From CALHVX01 sp051027215 (GTDB taxonomy: Bacteria; Pseudomonadota; Gammaproteobacteria; Pseudomonadales; Azotimanducaceae): a DNA stretch of 64,000 nucleotides. Where the stretch lies: contig JBPCXR010000340.1 of assembly GCA_051027215.1 (NCBI GenBank), forward strand, positions 29,688-93,687, given 5' to 3'. The stretch's first letter is position 1. Every line of letters starts with the position of its first letter. The notes below the pieces were generated by a model, which did no database searches, was not told the DNA's origin, and was given only the letters and a program-made list of their open reading frames with translations. The translations under genes and the position numbers were made by a program. Below are positions 8,773 to 16,968 of the stretch, in pieces.

Positions 8773-9561
8773 TTACCGACCAGTGAAACTCGGTTTTCGC
8801 TTATTCAGGAACGCTTGGATGCCTTCCGCACCATCCGCCGTGGTCACCATTTGCCCAATGGCACGAGTTTCCAACTCCATTTGCGCTTCCAGACCGTGCT
8901 CGAACGATTCATTGAGCAGCGCTTTGCTGGCACCGTAGGCAAGGGTTGGTCCCTGGGCCAGAGTCTTCGCCAGCGCCATAGATTCTGTGAGCACCTCGTC
9001 GTCAGCGACGACCCGGTTGACGATGCCCCACTCCTCGGCCTCGGCAGCACTTAACACCCGGTTGGTCAGAATCAACTCCCGAGTGCGTCGGTCGCCGATC
9101 TTGCGCGGCATGAAAAAGGTCGAGCTACCGTCGGGTGACAGACCCGCGTTGGTATAAGCCATGGTGAACTTCGCACTGCCACCACAGATGGCGAGGTCGG
9201 CTGCCATCACCAGGCTCATGCCGGCGCCCCCGGCTGTACCGTTCACCGCAGCAATGACTGGTGCGTTGCCGCGACTAAAGCGTGACAGCGCCATGTGCAG
9301 GTCACCCGCCATGATCTTGATGACGGATTTCACTTCGTCACCTGCAGTGGCCATGGCACCGAGATCGCCGCCGGCACAGAACAATTTCCCACTACCCGTC
9401 AATACCACAGCCCGCACGTCAGCATTGTCATCGCAACGAACCGCAATGTCAGACAGCTCCCTGGCGAGATCCGGTGAAATGGCGTTACCCACTTTGGGGC
9501 GATTTAGCGTAATGCAGGCAACGCCGTCAGCAATATCCAATTCCAGGTTGTCGTAACTCAT
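8773..9561 (-). CDS. Enoyl-CoA hydratase/isomerase (crotonase family)
   Basis: A 262-residue crotonase that hydrates or isomerises enoyl-CoA thioesters in beta-oxidation-like pathways. The oxyanion-hole segments are visible as FCAGGDLGAMA near residue 62 and AAVNGTAGGAGMSLVMAADLAI near 104-125. The stretch AYTNAGLSPDGSSTFFMPRKIG is typical of PaaG-like and related enoyl-CoA isomerase/hydratase proteins, where the catalytic acid differs from classical crotonase. Family membership is certain; the substrate is not. AAGGG lies about ten bases upstream of the ATG. It stands apart from cysD by 184 bases. Confidence 0.92.
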   Translation of the reverse strand: MSYDNLELDIADGVACITLNRPKVGNAISPDLARELSDIAVRCDDNADVRAVVLTGSGKLFCAGGDLGAMATAGDEVKSVIKIMAGDLHMALSRFSRGNAPVIAAVNGTAGGAGMSLVMAADLAICGGSAKFTMAYTNAGLSPDGSSTFFMPRKIGDRRTRELILTNRVLSAAEAEEWGIVNRVVADDEVLTESMALAKTLAQGPTLAYGASKALLNESFEHGLEAQMELETRAIGQMVTTADGAEGIQAFLNKRKPSFTGR

Positions 9562-9626
9562 CGTACAAGCGCCCTTTTATTATGGAAGTCTGTTTGCGCA
9601 CGGTGCCAGCCTGCACCAAAGCGAGA

Positions 9627-10556
9627 TCATTGTGTATCGCCGACTTTAGGGCCTTCCGCAGGCAAGGTCCTCGGTAGCGGATTGCGCCGCCATTTACCAA
9701 ACATCAGCTCCTCCACAAATTCAACGCACTTGAAATCCAGAATTTGTGCGTTGGGTTCGATGCGACGATATAAAGGCATTCGAATTGTCCAGGGCCGTGC
9801 GTACGTCTGGGGGTCTTCTAGCGTTGCTTCATACTGCAAGTGATCGGGACTGAGCGGCGTGTAACGCTCGGTTACTTTGAGCTGCTCACTATGATGATTT
9901 CCTGCGCGATCGAGCCAGGTATCAGCGTACTGCCCGGTCACGTCTACGATCAAGCTTTCACCATCCCAGCGCCCAGCAGACCAGCCCATCCAACTGTCTA
10001 CTGGCGCCTCACCGGGATCCTGCATATATATTTCGCGAACAGCGCCCGCATACTCATAGACGATCATCACGGCATCCGCGGACTGCACGATCTGGAACGG
10101 AAACGGCATATACGTGGCTCGCGGCACACCTGGCAAATAGCACTTCACCTCTGGGTCCCGCTCACTCCAACGGGCCCGATTCTCTCGCTGCACCTCACGT
10201 GCCGCAGAGGTATAGGGAATCTGCCCACCTACAACCACACCCAGCCCAGCTGGCACCGCGCCAACCGCGCCCATGAACAGCGTTCGCACTGAAGGGATTT
10301 CCCCGTGGGGGCCGTCGCGAACCTGCAATGACGCTTTTGCCGTATGCGCCTCTAGATCGTAGTTAGCGCTGTTGAGCACTTGCCAGACGCCGTTAATGTT
10401 GGGCTGATCCGTGCCCGCTAAACGCGGCGCCACATAATTGTTGGTTGGGTCTGTGGCCAATGCGTTCCCAACCCACAGCAAAATCAACAACGACATCGGC
10501 GCCAACCAGTCGGTTGCGTGTCGCCCACTCAATTTGACGCTCGTGTCTTTGCCCAT
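9627..10556 (-). CDS. Secreted protein of unknown function
   Basis: A 309-residue protein whose ATG at 10556 is followed by a signal sequence (hydrophobic MSLLILLWVGNALA). The mature part has WQVLNSANYDLE, a long run ending VYEYAGAVREIYMQDP and the sequence GRWDGESLIVDVTGQY. The RWDGxxLxVDxxGxxxxTWLDRAGNxHSExL pattern belongs to a large uncharacterised family of secreted proteobacterial proteins, often found near catabolic genes. No catalytic motif is apparent. The frame is open further upstream to 10706, but that part is not signal-peptide-like. It diverges from the SDR at 10775. Confidence 0.75.
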   Translation of the reverse strand: MGKDTSVKLSGRHATDWLAPMSLLILLWVGNALATDPTNNYVAPRLAGTDQPNINGVWQVLNSANYDLEAHTAKASLQVRDGPHGEIPSVRTLFMGAVGAVPAGLGVVVGGQIPYTSAAREVQRENRARWSERDPEVKCYLPGVPRATYMPFPFQIVQSADAVMIVYEYAGAVREIYMQDPGEAPVDSWMGWSAGRWDGESLIVDVTGQYADTWLDRAGNHHSEQLKVTERYTPLSPDHLQYEATLEDPQTYARPWTIRMPLYRRIEPNAQILDFKCVEFVEELMFGKWRRNPLPRTLPAEGPKVGDTQ

Positions 10557-10774
10557 GAACTTTTTCGCTCGACTCGGTGACCGCTTGCTGCAGTTTCGGC
10601 GCGTTTTGGCGCAATCTTTCGTTGACCAGAGACTTGTGCAGCGTAGAACTTCTACCACAACGGGACTGTTGCCCGCCGCTCGCCCGGCGTATCCATCGCA
10701 ATCCAAGGTGAATATAGCCTACTATATCGCTCGATTTTCAGCGGTTCAATGAAACAACATCGGGAGCAACTCCT

Positions 10775-11569
10775 TTGCAGAACCTATTCTCCATCGAAGG
10801 CAAAACAGCATTGGTTACGGGCGGTTCACGCGGCATTGGCGAGATGATCGCTGCAGGCTTTCTCGCTAACGGCGCGAAGGTTTACATCAGCTCCCGTAAG
10901 GCTGAAATCTGCGACGCTACTGCTGAGCGGCTACGTAAGACTTATGGCGGCGAATGCATATCGATTCCCGCAAACCTTGCAGATCTCAACGGCATCGAAG
11001 CAGTTGCGGAAACATTGAGCCAGCACGAAGCGCAACTCGACATCTTGGTCAACAACGCCGGCGTTTCTTGGGGAGCGCCGTTGGACGAGTTTCCTGAGAT
11101 CGGCTGGGACAAGGTGATGGACACCAACGTCAAAGGCTATTTCTTTTTGACCCAAAAGCTTCTACCGCTCCTGCGTGCTGCAGCGTCAGCCGAGCGGCCT
11201 GCCCGAGTAATCAATGTGGGCTCGATTGACGGTATCAAAACGCCAGTGTTCGACACCTTCTCCTATGGTCCGTCGAAAGCTGCGGCCCACAATCTCACTC
11301 GGGTGCTAGCCGCTCACCTGGCGAAGGATCACATTCGCGTCAATGCCATCGCGCCAGGTCCTTTTCCGACTTACATGCTCAGCACCGGTGTTGGTGGTGG
11401 CGGCGACGTGGAAAATACAGACTGGGACGCGGTTGCCAAGCGCAATCCCAGCGGTCGGGTAGGTACGCCAGAGGATGTCGCTGGAATCGCCATATTCTTG
11501 AGCTCTCGAGCGAGCGACTTCACCACAGGCGAGGTAATCACCTGCGATGGTGGTGTGGTGATTTCTTGA
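10775..11569 (+). CDS. SDR-family 3-ketoacyl reductase (RhlG-like)
   Basis: A 264-residue short-chain dehydrogenase/reductase. It has the cofactor motif TGGSRGIG near residue 16, NNAGVSWG near 91, the catalytic S in NVGSIDG and YGPSKAA (YxxxK), and the C-terminal SSRASDFTTGEVITCDGG stretch. Overall it most resembles RhlG-type NADPH-dependent beta-ketoacyl reductases. The start is a TTG at 10775 with GGGAG eight bases upstream; no ATG is available early enough to keep the cofactor motif. It converges with the crotonase gene that ends at 11579. Confidence 0.9.
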   Translation: MQNLFSIEGKTALVTGGSRGIGEMIAAGFLANGAKVYISSRKAEICDATAERLRKTYGGECISIPANLADLNGIEAVAETLSQHEAQLDILVNNAGVSWGAPLDEFPEIGWDKVMDTNVKGYFFLTQKLLPLLRAAASAERPARVINVGSIDGIKTPVFDTFSYGPSKAAAHNLTRVLAAHLAKDHIRVNAIAPGPFPTYMLSTGVGGGGDVENTDWDAVAKRNPSGRVGTPEDVAGIAIFLSSRASDFTTGEVITCDGGVVIS

Positions 11570-11578
11570 GCACAGCGA

Positions 11579-12394
11579 TCAGTCTTTGTCTTTGGCCTTG
11601 CGCAGCTTCGCGCGATAGTACATTTCCCGAGAATGAGAATGGCCAACGTGCTGCAAGTTGAAGGCCGCCTGCTGCGCGGTCCAGAACCCTTGGGCATCAA
11701 GCGCCTGATTCACCGCCATTTTGGCCAGTTGCAGCGCGAACGAAGGCCGCTCCGAGATCTTCGCCGCTAAGCCATCGGTAAACTCTGTGAGCTGCTCCGG
11801 CGCTACGACGTGATTCAACATACCGAGCTGATGCGCTTCCTGTGCAGTCAGAAAATCACCGGTAAACAGCAGCTCTTTCGCTTTGCGAATTCCCAGCTCC
11901 CACGGGTGACTGAACCACTCGACGCCGTTAACGCCAAAATTTACCGTGGGGTCTGAAAACAAAGCATCATCCGCAGCAACAATCAGGTCGCACACCCACA
12001 TTAGCATTAGGCCGCCGGCGATCGTCTTACCTTGTACCTGAGCAATAGTGGGCTTAGGCAAATCGTGCCAACGCCGACACATGCGCAAATACACTTCTTC
12101 TTCAAAGGCCAAGTGTCCTTCTGCGCCCGGGGCAGCAAACTGCCCGCCAAGCCCCACTGGCTTCAGGTCGAAGTCGCCGGTGTCTTTAAGATCGTGGCCG
12201 GCGGAAAAGTGCGGGCCGTTGCCGGCGAGAATGATGACTTTCACGTCTTCGTCCGAGGCCGCGCGTGAAAAGGCGGCATCCAGGTCGTAGGTCATTTGCC
12301 GATTCTGGGCGTTGCGAACTTTTGGGCGATTGAGACTGATCCTCGCCACGCGGCCTTCGTTCTGGGTGGTGTACTCAACGGTTTCTAGCACCAT
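11579..12394 (-). CDS. Enoyl-CoA hydratase (crotonase family)
   Basis: A 271-residue crotonase-family enzyme. The oxyanion-hole segments are HFSAGHDLKDTG near residue 64 and QGKTIAGGLMLMWVCDLIVAADDA near 123-146, followed by FSDPTVNFGVNGVEW. The SAGHDLK form is common in a mycobacterial and marine proteobacterial enoyl-CoA hydratase group. AGGAG sits seven bases before the ATG at 12394; a TTG immediately before it (12397) is less likely. A VOC-family gene lies upstream in the same direction and may be co-transcribed. Confidence 0.92.
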   Translation of the reverse strand: MVLETVEYTTQNEGRVARISLNRPKVRNAQNRQMTYDLDAAFSRAASDEDVKVIILAGNGPHFSAGHDLKDTGDFDLKPVGLGGQFAAPGAEGHLAFEEEVYLRMCRRWHDLPKPTIAQVQGKTIAGGLMLMWVCDLIVAADDALFSDPTVNFGVNGVEWFSHPWELGIRKAKELLFTGDFLTAQEAHQLGMLNHVVAPEQLTEFTDGLAAKISERPSFALQLAKMAVNQALDAQGFWTAQQAAFNLQHVGHSHSREMYYRAKLRKAKDKD

Positions 12395-12463
12395 CAACTA
12401 TCTCCTAATCTTCTTAGATATGAGCTCTAACTCATTGTTTTATTTATGCTGAAATACTCGAAT

Positions 12464-12868
12464 CTAGGAGATCTCAAGAAATTCCACCCAGTTTCCGTCT
12501 GGGTCTTCGACCATGCCAATGGTAACGCCAGGTCTAACTTCGCGCTTTGGCACCACAACCTTATGGCCGGCCTGTTCGCAGTCGCTGAGCAGCTGCTCAA
12601 GGTTGCTCACCGTCATAGTCCAGTAGCGCAGACCGGATGCATTGGTTATGGGTCCAGGGGCTGGCTGGTTCTCTGGTGCGGCATCGGGCACCACCACTTT
12701 GATCAAACTGGTTCCGCAGCGTAATCGATACATCACGCCGCCCATGGGAAACGGCGTGGAGGGTTCCTCAATGAACCCCAAGAGATCGCGGTAGAAGTGC
12801 ACCATTGCCTCACCGTTGACCGCGATGATACCTAAGTCGATCGAATCCTTTTGCAACGCCACCGGCAT
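12464..12868 (-). CDS. VOC-family (glyoxalase/dioxygenase fold) protein
   Basis: A 134-residue vicinal-oxygen-chelate protein made of two beta-alpha-beta-beta-beta modules. The first carries DLGIIAVNGEAMVHFYRDLLGF and the second LRYWTMTVSNLEQLLSDCEQAG, ending in the family's usual DPDGNWVEFLE. These metal-binding folds include glyoxalase I, epimerases, extradiol dioxygenases and antibiotic-binding proteins, so the reaction cannot be named. It shares a strand with the crotonase 69 bases downstream and diverges from the glycosyltransferase-like gene at 12977. Confidence 0.85.
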   Translation of the reverse strand: MPVALQKDSIDLGIIAVNGEAMVHFYRDLLGFIEEPSTPFPMGGVMYRLRCGTSLIKVVVPDAAPENQPAPGPITNASGLRYWTMTVSNLEQLLSDCEQAGHKVVVPKREVRPGVTIGMVEDPDGNWVEFLEIS

Positions 12869-12976
12869 AGTTCAACCCCCCATTCACTAGTGATCGCTGC
12901 AGTTTAGCAGCCTCAGCGTCACGACACTGACACGCCAAGCTGCACAGAGCTCGGAAGTTTGTGTCACAGTCATCGC

Positions 12977-13750
12977 ATGCGCACGATTGTCTACCAGTCC
13001 CATAAAACACCATTGCACCCTAGCTGGATCCACCAGTGCACAGCTTCTGTTAGAGAATGGGCGACGACGCAGCGCTTTGACTATCAATTACTCGGGGACG
13101 AGCTATTCGATCTGCTCCCGAGAACATTGTTCGCGAAGGTCGCCCAGCAAAGAACCATTGCTGCAGACTTAGCACGTTTGCGGCTATTGCAACGGGGCCT
13201 GCAGCAATCTTACGAGCGAGTCATTTGGATCGATGCAGATGTGCTGATTCTGCAAACCGCTAGCTGGAAAGTAGGCGATAGCAGCCACGGGTTCGGGCGC
13301 GAGGTCTGGGTTCAGGAAACCGCGCAAGGCTTGAAAACTTATCGCAAGATCCACAACGCAGTGATGCTGTTCTGCCAACAAGATCCAGTGCTGGAATTTT
13401 ATCGTCTAGCTGCCGAGCGAGTCGTTGAGCGACATCGTGCCGGGCCTCTGGCACCGCAGATCGTTGGCCCGAAATTGCTTACCGCATTGCACAACCTCGT
13501 CGGTTTTGACGTCATTGAAGACGCCGGCATGTTGCCACCCCTCGTCGCACAAGGATTGCTACAAGGCGGGGGCTCTGCGTTGCAGGCCTTCAATGTAGCT
13601 TCCACTATGGCGCCCAAAGCACTCAATCTCTGCAGCTCCTTACTAGACGAGCAGCACCAGCTCGGGATCGACATGCACGCTGTGATTGCCAGCTTGCTCG
13701 ACCCAGATCAAATGCCGCTGCTTAAGCTACCGGGAATTTCACAGACCTGA
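12977..13750 (+). CDS. GT-A-fold glycosyltransferase-like protein
   Basis: A 257-residue protein resembling nucleotide-sugar transferases with a GT-A fold (GT8/GT32-like). The key segment is AADLARLRLLQRGLQQSYERVIWIDADVLIL, with a DAD (DxD) motif that would bind a metal and nucleotide-sugar, preceded by an N-terminal MRTIVYQSHK strand. Later KIHNAVMLF resembles the acceptor-side loop of these enzymes. No membrane segment or signal peptide is present. The ATG at 12977 is preferred, although a TTG at 12959 is in frame. Its 3' end overlaps the convergent gene ending at 13708 by 43 bases. The donor and acceptor are unknown. Confidence 0.7.
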   Translation: MRTIVYQSHKTPLHPSWIHQCTASVREWATTQRFDYQLLGDELFDLLPRTLFAKVAQQRTIAADLARLRLLQRGLQQSYERVIWIDADVLILQTASWKVGDSSHGFGREVWVQETAQGLKTYRKIHNAVMLFCQQDPVLEFYRLAAERVVERHRAGPLAPQIVGPKLLTALHNLVGFDVIEDAGMLPPLVAQGLLQGGGSALQAFNVASTMAPKALNLCSSLLDEQHQLGIDMHAVIASLLDPDQMPLLKLPGISQT

Positions 13751-14784
13751 TCGAGCTCTATGGCTTTGCTGACAAATCGGTTCGCATGAGGCCCTGCGCA
13801 CCAGCTCGGCATGACCATGGAGTACAGGCCAGTGCCACCGGCGACCAACAGCAAAATGTCACTGGGAGCGCTGAAGGCAGGCACGGGATCTGCCTTTATG
13901 CGGTTCGCGAAGGCTGGCGAAAATTTCTGCAACTCCGCTTTGGAATGCGTACACAGTTCAGCCAAACGCTCGCAGATACGGGTACGGGTGTAATTGGCAT
14001 CTGCGAGAATCTGCGCATGCTCAGGATTTAGTACAACGACCGCCGCGCCACCTCGAAGCACTGCGTTGTTGGTCGCGATGTTGGCCAAGCCAATGGCCAG
14101 GGTTTGCAGCAACATGTCCGGGGCGTCTGGAGCGTCCGCATCACCACTGAAGAGCACCGAATGAGGCGCTTCAGCGCCAATTACGGTAACCACGGAATCC
14201 GACTCCGCATGGCCTAGGCTCACATGCAGGGGTGGGAACGGGCTGTTGCGCTCGTCTTCCGCCAGGCAATAGGTGAACTTACCCGGATGGCCGAGTAAGG
14301 CCATATCGGATTCACCAGGTTTTGCCCCGCCGATGTTGATCATGGCCAGGCGCAGCGCTCGCCCTATCGTTGCGTTCGCGCGGTGCCCCGGGCCCAATGC
14401 TCCAAACCCACTGGCCACCGGTCCGCAGGAATCTCGAGCCGGTCCGTTCACAATGATGAGCGGTGCAGTGCAATGCGTCGTTGATTGCATTTCTGCCAAA
14501 TCAAACTCTGGATCGATGATCGCCATGGCCGCGGCCATGACGATGGGCATATAGTCCGGTAGGCAACCGGCCATCACTGCCGCGGTAGCCACCATGTCCA
14601 CCGTCGCCACACCCATCTGCGGACCCATCTCACCAAGCACCAACTCCCCGTCAAGGCCACTGGCCAGCACCATACGCGCCACCCGCTCGGCGGTGGGAAT
14701 GACCACGGGCAACCCGTCTGTACAGCCCAACTCATGCAACAGCTCCAGGGCGGCGCCCTCGTCCGCAGCCACTAGCTCTTTCAT
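13708..14784 (-). CDS. Uncharacterised 358-residue protein divergent from the selenoprotein operon
   Basis: A soluble protein with no signal peptide. It starts MKELVAADEGAALELLHELGCTDGLPVVIPTAERV, and the conserved-looking blocks are GCTDGLPVVIPT, TAAVMAGCLPDYMPIVMAA, QSTTHCTAPLIIVNGPARDSCG, GPGHRANATIGRALRLAMINIGGAKPGESD and HPGKFTYCLAEDE. I recognise these blocks as a recurrent uncharacterised bacterial family and cannot assign a reaction. Several cysteines sit in the conserved blocks (GCTDG, AGCLP, THCTAP, DSCGP), which would suit thiol or selenol chemistry. It is transcribed divergently from the UGSC selenoprotein with 105 bases between starts, a layout that suggests shared regulation. 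Functional linkage to the selenoprotein is inference. Confidence 0.85.
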   Translation of the reverse strand: MKELVAADEGAALELLHELGCTDGLPVVIPTAERVARMVLASGLDGELVLGEMGPQMGVATVDMVATAAVMAGCLPDYMPIVMAAAMAIIDPEFDLAEMQSTTHCTAPLIIVNGPARDSCGPVASGFGALGPGHRANATIGRALRLAMINIGGAKPGESDMALLGHPGKFTYCLAEDERNSPFPPLHVSLGHAESDSVVTVIGAEAPHSVLFSGDADAPDAPDMLLQTLAIGLANIATNNAVLRGGAAVVVLNPEHAQILADANYTRTRICERLAELCTHSKAELQKFSPAFANRIKADPVPAFSAPSDILLLVAGGTGLYSMVMPSWCAGPHANRFVSKAIELDQVCEIPGSLSSGI

Positions 14785-14832
14785 TGCTCATCTCCCAACA
14801 GCGAAATGCCAGTTTAGCCTTTGCTCAGGCAT

Positions 14833-14861
14833 TTGTGCTGCTCGCAGGGTCGCGCTACATT
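14833..14861 (+). promoter_or_regulatory. Weak candidate promoter for the selenoprotein operon
   Basis: In the 105-base gap between the divergent genes, TTGTGC (14833-14838) is separated by 17 bases from TACATT (14856-14861). This fits sigma-70 spacing, but both boxes match the consensus only partly. It would place the transcription start about 20 bases before the ATG at 14890. Confidence 0.25.
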
Positions 14862-14889
14862 CAGCGCTCCTAAAAGCGAGAGCGCGCTC

Positions 14890-15420
14890 ATGGTTCAATT
14901 TGTTGACCCCCGTGCCGAAGTGGGTGTTGAAGTCGAGGACTACGGCTTGAGCATTGACCTGCAGGCCCACAAACAGCCCAAAGTCGCCTTTGTCGCCAAT
15001 GGCTTTCCCGACTCCGTTGCCTTCCTAAGCCAAGTACGTGATGCCTTGAAAGCCCTGGTTCCGGGCCTGGAAGCGCTGGATTTCGACAAAGGCAATGCCT
15101 CCATCACCGTCAGCGACGCGATGCTTGAGCAAATCAAGGGCGCCGATGCGGCGGTGGCCGCCTACGGCCACTGAGGCAGCTGCACCACCGGCACCGTGCG
15201 TGACGGCATCAAAATCGCCCAATTGGGCATACCTGCAGTTTCTCTGGTCACAAAAGAGTTCTGGCCTCAGGGCGACTTCACCGCCAAGAGCGCGGGCATG
15301 CCCGACATACCCCGTGTGCAACTGCCCCACCCTGTGGCCGGTACCGGTGCTCGCAGCCTTGAACGCATCGCCAGCGAGATCGCTCCGAAGATCCTCGCCG
15401 CACTAAGGGCCGCTAGCTGA
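14890..15420 (+). CDS. UGSC-family selenoprotein (TGA at 15172-15174 read as selenocysteine)
   Basis: A 176-residue protein of the UGSC (seleno)protein family. Read conventionally the gene stops at TGA 15172-15174, but the same frame continues without interruption to 15420, and the sequence across the TGA is AYGHUGSCTTGTVRDG, the motif that names the family (Cys homologues read CGSC). Downstream parts also fit the family: GIPAVSLVTKEFW, AGMPDIPRVQLPHPVAGTG. Sec would be residue 95 and its partner Cys residue 98, a UxxC redox-type motif. A hairpin lies at the expected distance after the TGA. The ATG at 14890 has only a weak GAGAG before it. An automatic annotation would call two fragments or a pseudogene. 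The reaction is unknown. Confidence 0.9.
15188..15206 (+). promoter_or_regulatory. Candidate bacterial SECIS hairpin
   Basis: Inside the coding sequence after the TGA, CCG (15188-15190) pairs with CGG (15204-15206) and CAC (15192-15194) with GTG (15200-15202), with a G-A mismatch between them and a five-base loop CGUGC (15195-15199). The loop begins 20 bases after the TGA and has G as its second base. Known bacterial SECIS elements lie about 16-37 bases after the UGA and usually carry a G at the first or second loop position. The stem is short, so the exact fold needs a folding calculation. Confidence 0.6.
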
Positions 15421-16955
15421 GCCGCGCGGCAGACATCATTGTCATCGGCGCCGGCAGCACCGGCGCAGTGATCGCGGCGCGAGCATCGGAAGATCCGAAT
15501 CGCACGGTCCTGCTGCTCGAAGCGGGCCCAGACTATCCCGATCCTTCACAGACACCATTCGACCTCGTCAACAGCCACAACAATTCTTATCGAGCCCATG
15601 ACTGGGGACTAAATTACGAACCCACCATGGGTCGGGAACAGTTTTTCCCGCGCGGTCGAGTGACTGGCGGCTCCAGCGCCGTCAACACCACGATCGCGCT
15701 ACGGGGGGTGCCAGAAGACTATGAAGAATGGGCAGCTCTGGGCAACGAGGCCTGGTCCTGGGATCGGGTGTTACCGGCGCTGTGCCGCTTGGAACGAGAT
15801 CTAGACTTCCCGGACGCGCCCTATCACGGCGACGCCGGACCCATCAGCATCCGTCGTTACCCAAACAACGAATTGCTGCCGGCCCACCTCGCCTTTCTCG
15901 AATCCGCCTCAGCCCTCGGTTACCCGCTCTGTGACGATGCGAATGCGCCGGACAGTGTTGGTGCAGGGCCACAACCCATGAATAAGATTGGTCGTGCACG
16001 GATATCCACTGCGAGCGGCTACCTCGCCCCAGCTCGCATTCGCCCGAACTTACAAATTCGAGCGAATACCACCGTTCGGCGCCTAATTTTTTCCGGTGGT
16101 CGCTGTACCGGCGTGAGCGTACGCGGGGCAAGCGGTACAACCGAAGAACTACACGCCAAACTGGTGGTTGTTAGCGCCGGCGCATTGCTAACGCCAACGC
16201 TGCTCATGTGCTCTGGCCTTGGACCCGCAGCGCAATTACAGGCGCAGCAGATCGACGTTGTTCAAGACGTCCCAGGCATCGGTCAGAATCTTAGCGATCA
16301 CCCAGCGCTTTCACTGGTGTGCCAAGTGAAAGATCCAGCGCTAATCGACATCGATGCGCCGCTGATTCAAACCATTCTGCGCTATACGGCCAACGGCTCC
16401 GACAAGCGCAACGATCTACAGATCGAGCAGTTGAGTTTCGTCGGCCGCCCCGATGCACCACCCAGTTTTGGAATTGCGGCTGTACTCGAGTATCAATACG
16501 GGCGCGGCGAGTTGCAGCTTCGCAGCAATGATCCGCAGGAGCCGCCGCGGGTATTGAATCGATTCTGCGAGGATCCGAGAGACTGTGAGCGACTGGTCAC
16601 CGCGTTCAAAGATGCACTGGCGTTTGCGCAGCAAGCACCCCTGGCTGACATGATAGAAGCCATTACCTTTCCCAAACGCATCAATCAGCTAAGCGACGCC
16701 GACATTGCGGAGCTTTGCCGCAACCGATCTGGCAGCGGCTATCATCCCTGCGGCACAGCCCGTATGGGCCCAGCTGCCGATGCTGGCTCAGTCGTTGACC
16801 AATACGGCTGCTGTCACTATCAAGACGGCCTCGTGTTGGCCGACGCCTCCATCATGCCTTTGGTACCCAGAGCCAATACCAATTTGACCTGCATTATGAT
16901 CGGCGAACGGATCGGTGAGTGGCTGCGCACGGAACCCGGTCGCTACGGCCTCTAG
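15417..16955 (+). CDS. GMC-family FAD-dependent oxidoreductase (choline-dehydrogenase type), apparent CTG start
   Basis: A 513-residue glucose-methanol-choline family flavoenzyme that oxidises an alcohol. The FAD-binding motif IGAGSTGAV is at residues 10-18, LLLEAGPDYPDP follows, then GRVTGGSSAVNTTIALRG, and the C-terminal active site is YHPCGTARMG with NTNLTCIMIGERIGEWL. The FAD motif lies upstream of every ATG, GTG or TTG, and the frame is closed by TAG at 15414. The only sensible start is CTG at 15417, which overlaps the selenoprotein stop as CTGA and has AAGGG (15405-15409) seven bases before it. A rare CTG start supported by coupling is therefore likely; a GTG start at 15468 would destroy the FAD site. 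Confidence 0.88.
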   Translation: MSRAADIIVIGAGSTGAVIAARASEDPNRTVLLLEAGPDYPDPSQTPFDLVNSHNNSYRAHDWGLNYEPTMGREQFFPRGRVTGGSSAVNTTIALRGVPEDYEEWAALGNEAWSWDRVLPALCRLERDLDFPDAPYHGDAGPISIRRYPNNELLPAHLAFLESASALGYPLCDDANAPDSVGAGPQPMNKIGRARISTASGYLAPARIRPNLQIRANTTVRRLIFSGGRCTGVSVRGASGTTEELHAKLVVVSAGALLTPTLLMCSGLGPAAQLQAQQIDVVQDVPGIGQNLSDHPALSLVCQVKDPALIDIDAPLIQTILRYTANGSDKRNDLQIEQLSFVGRPDAPPSFGIAAVLEYQYGRGELQLRSNDPQEPPRVLNRFCEDPRDCERLVTAFKDALAFAQQAPLADMIEAITFPKRINQLSDADIAELCRNRSGSGYHPCGTARMGPAADAGSVVDQYGCCHYQDGLVLADASIMPLVPRANTNLTCIMIGERIGEWLRTEPGRYGL

Positions 16956-16968
16956 GCAAGGAAATTTA

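Noticed and set aside
15175..15420. Reading the part after the TGA as a separate short gene or a pseudogene fragment
   Set aside because: Its frame, family motifs and the UGSC junction show it is the C-terminal half of the selenoprotein.
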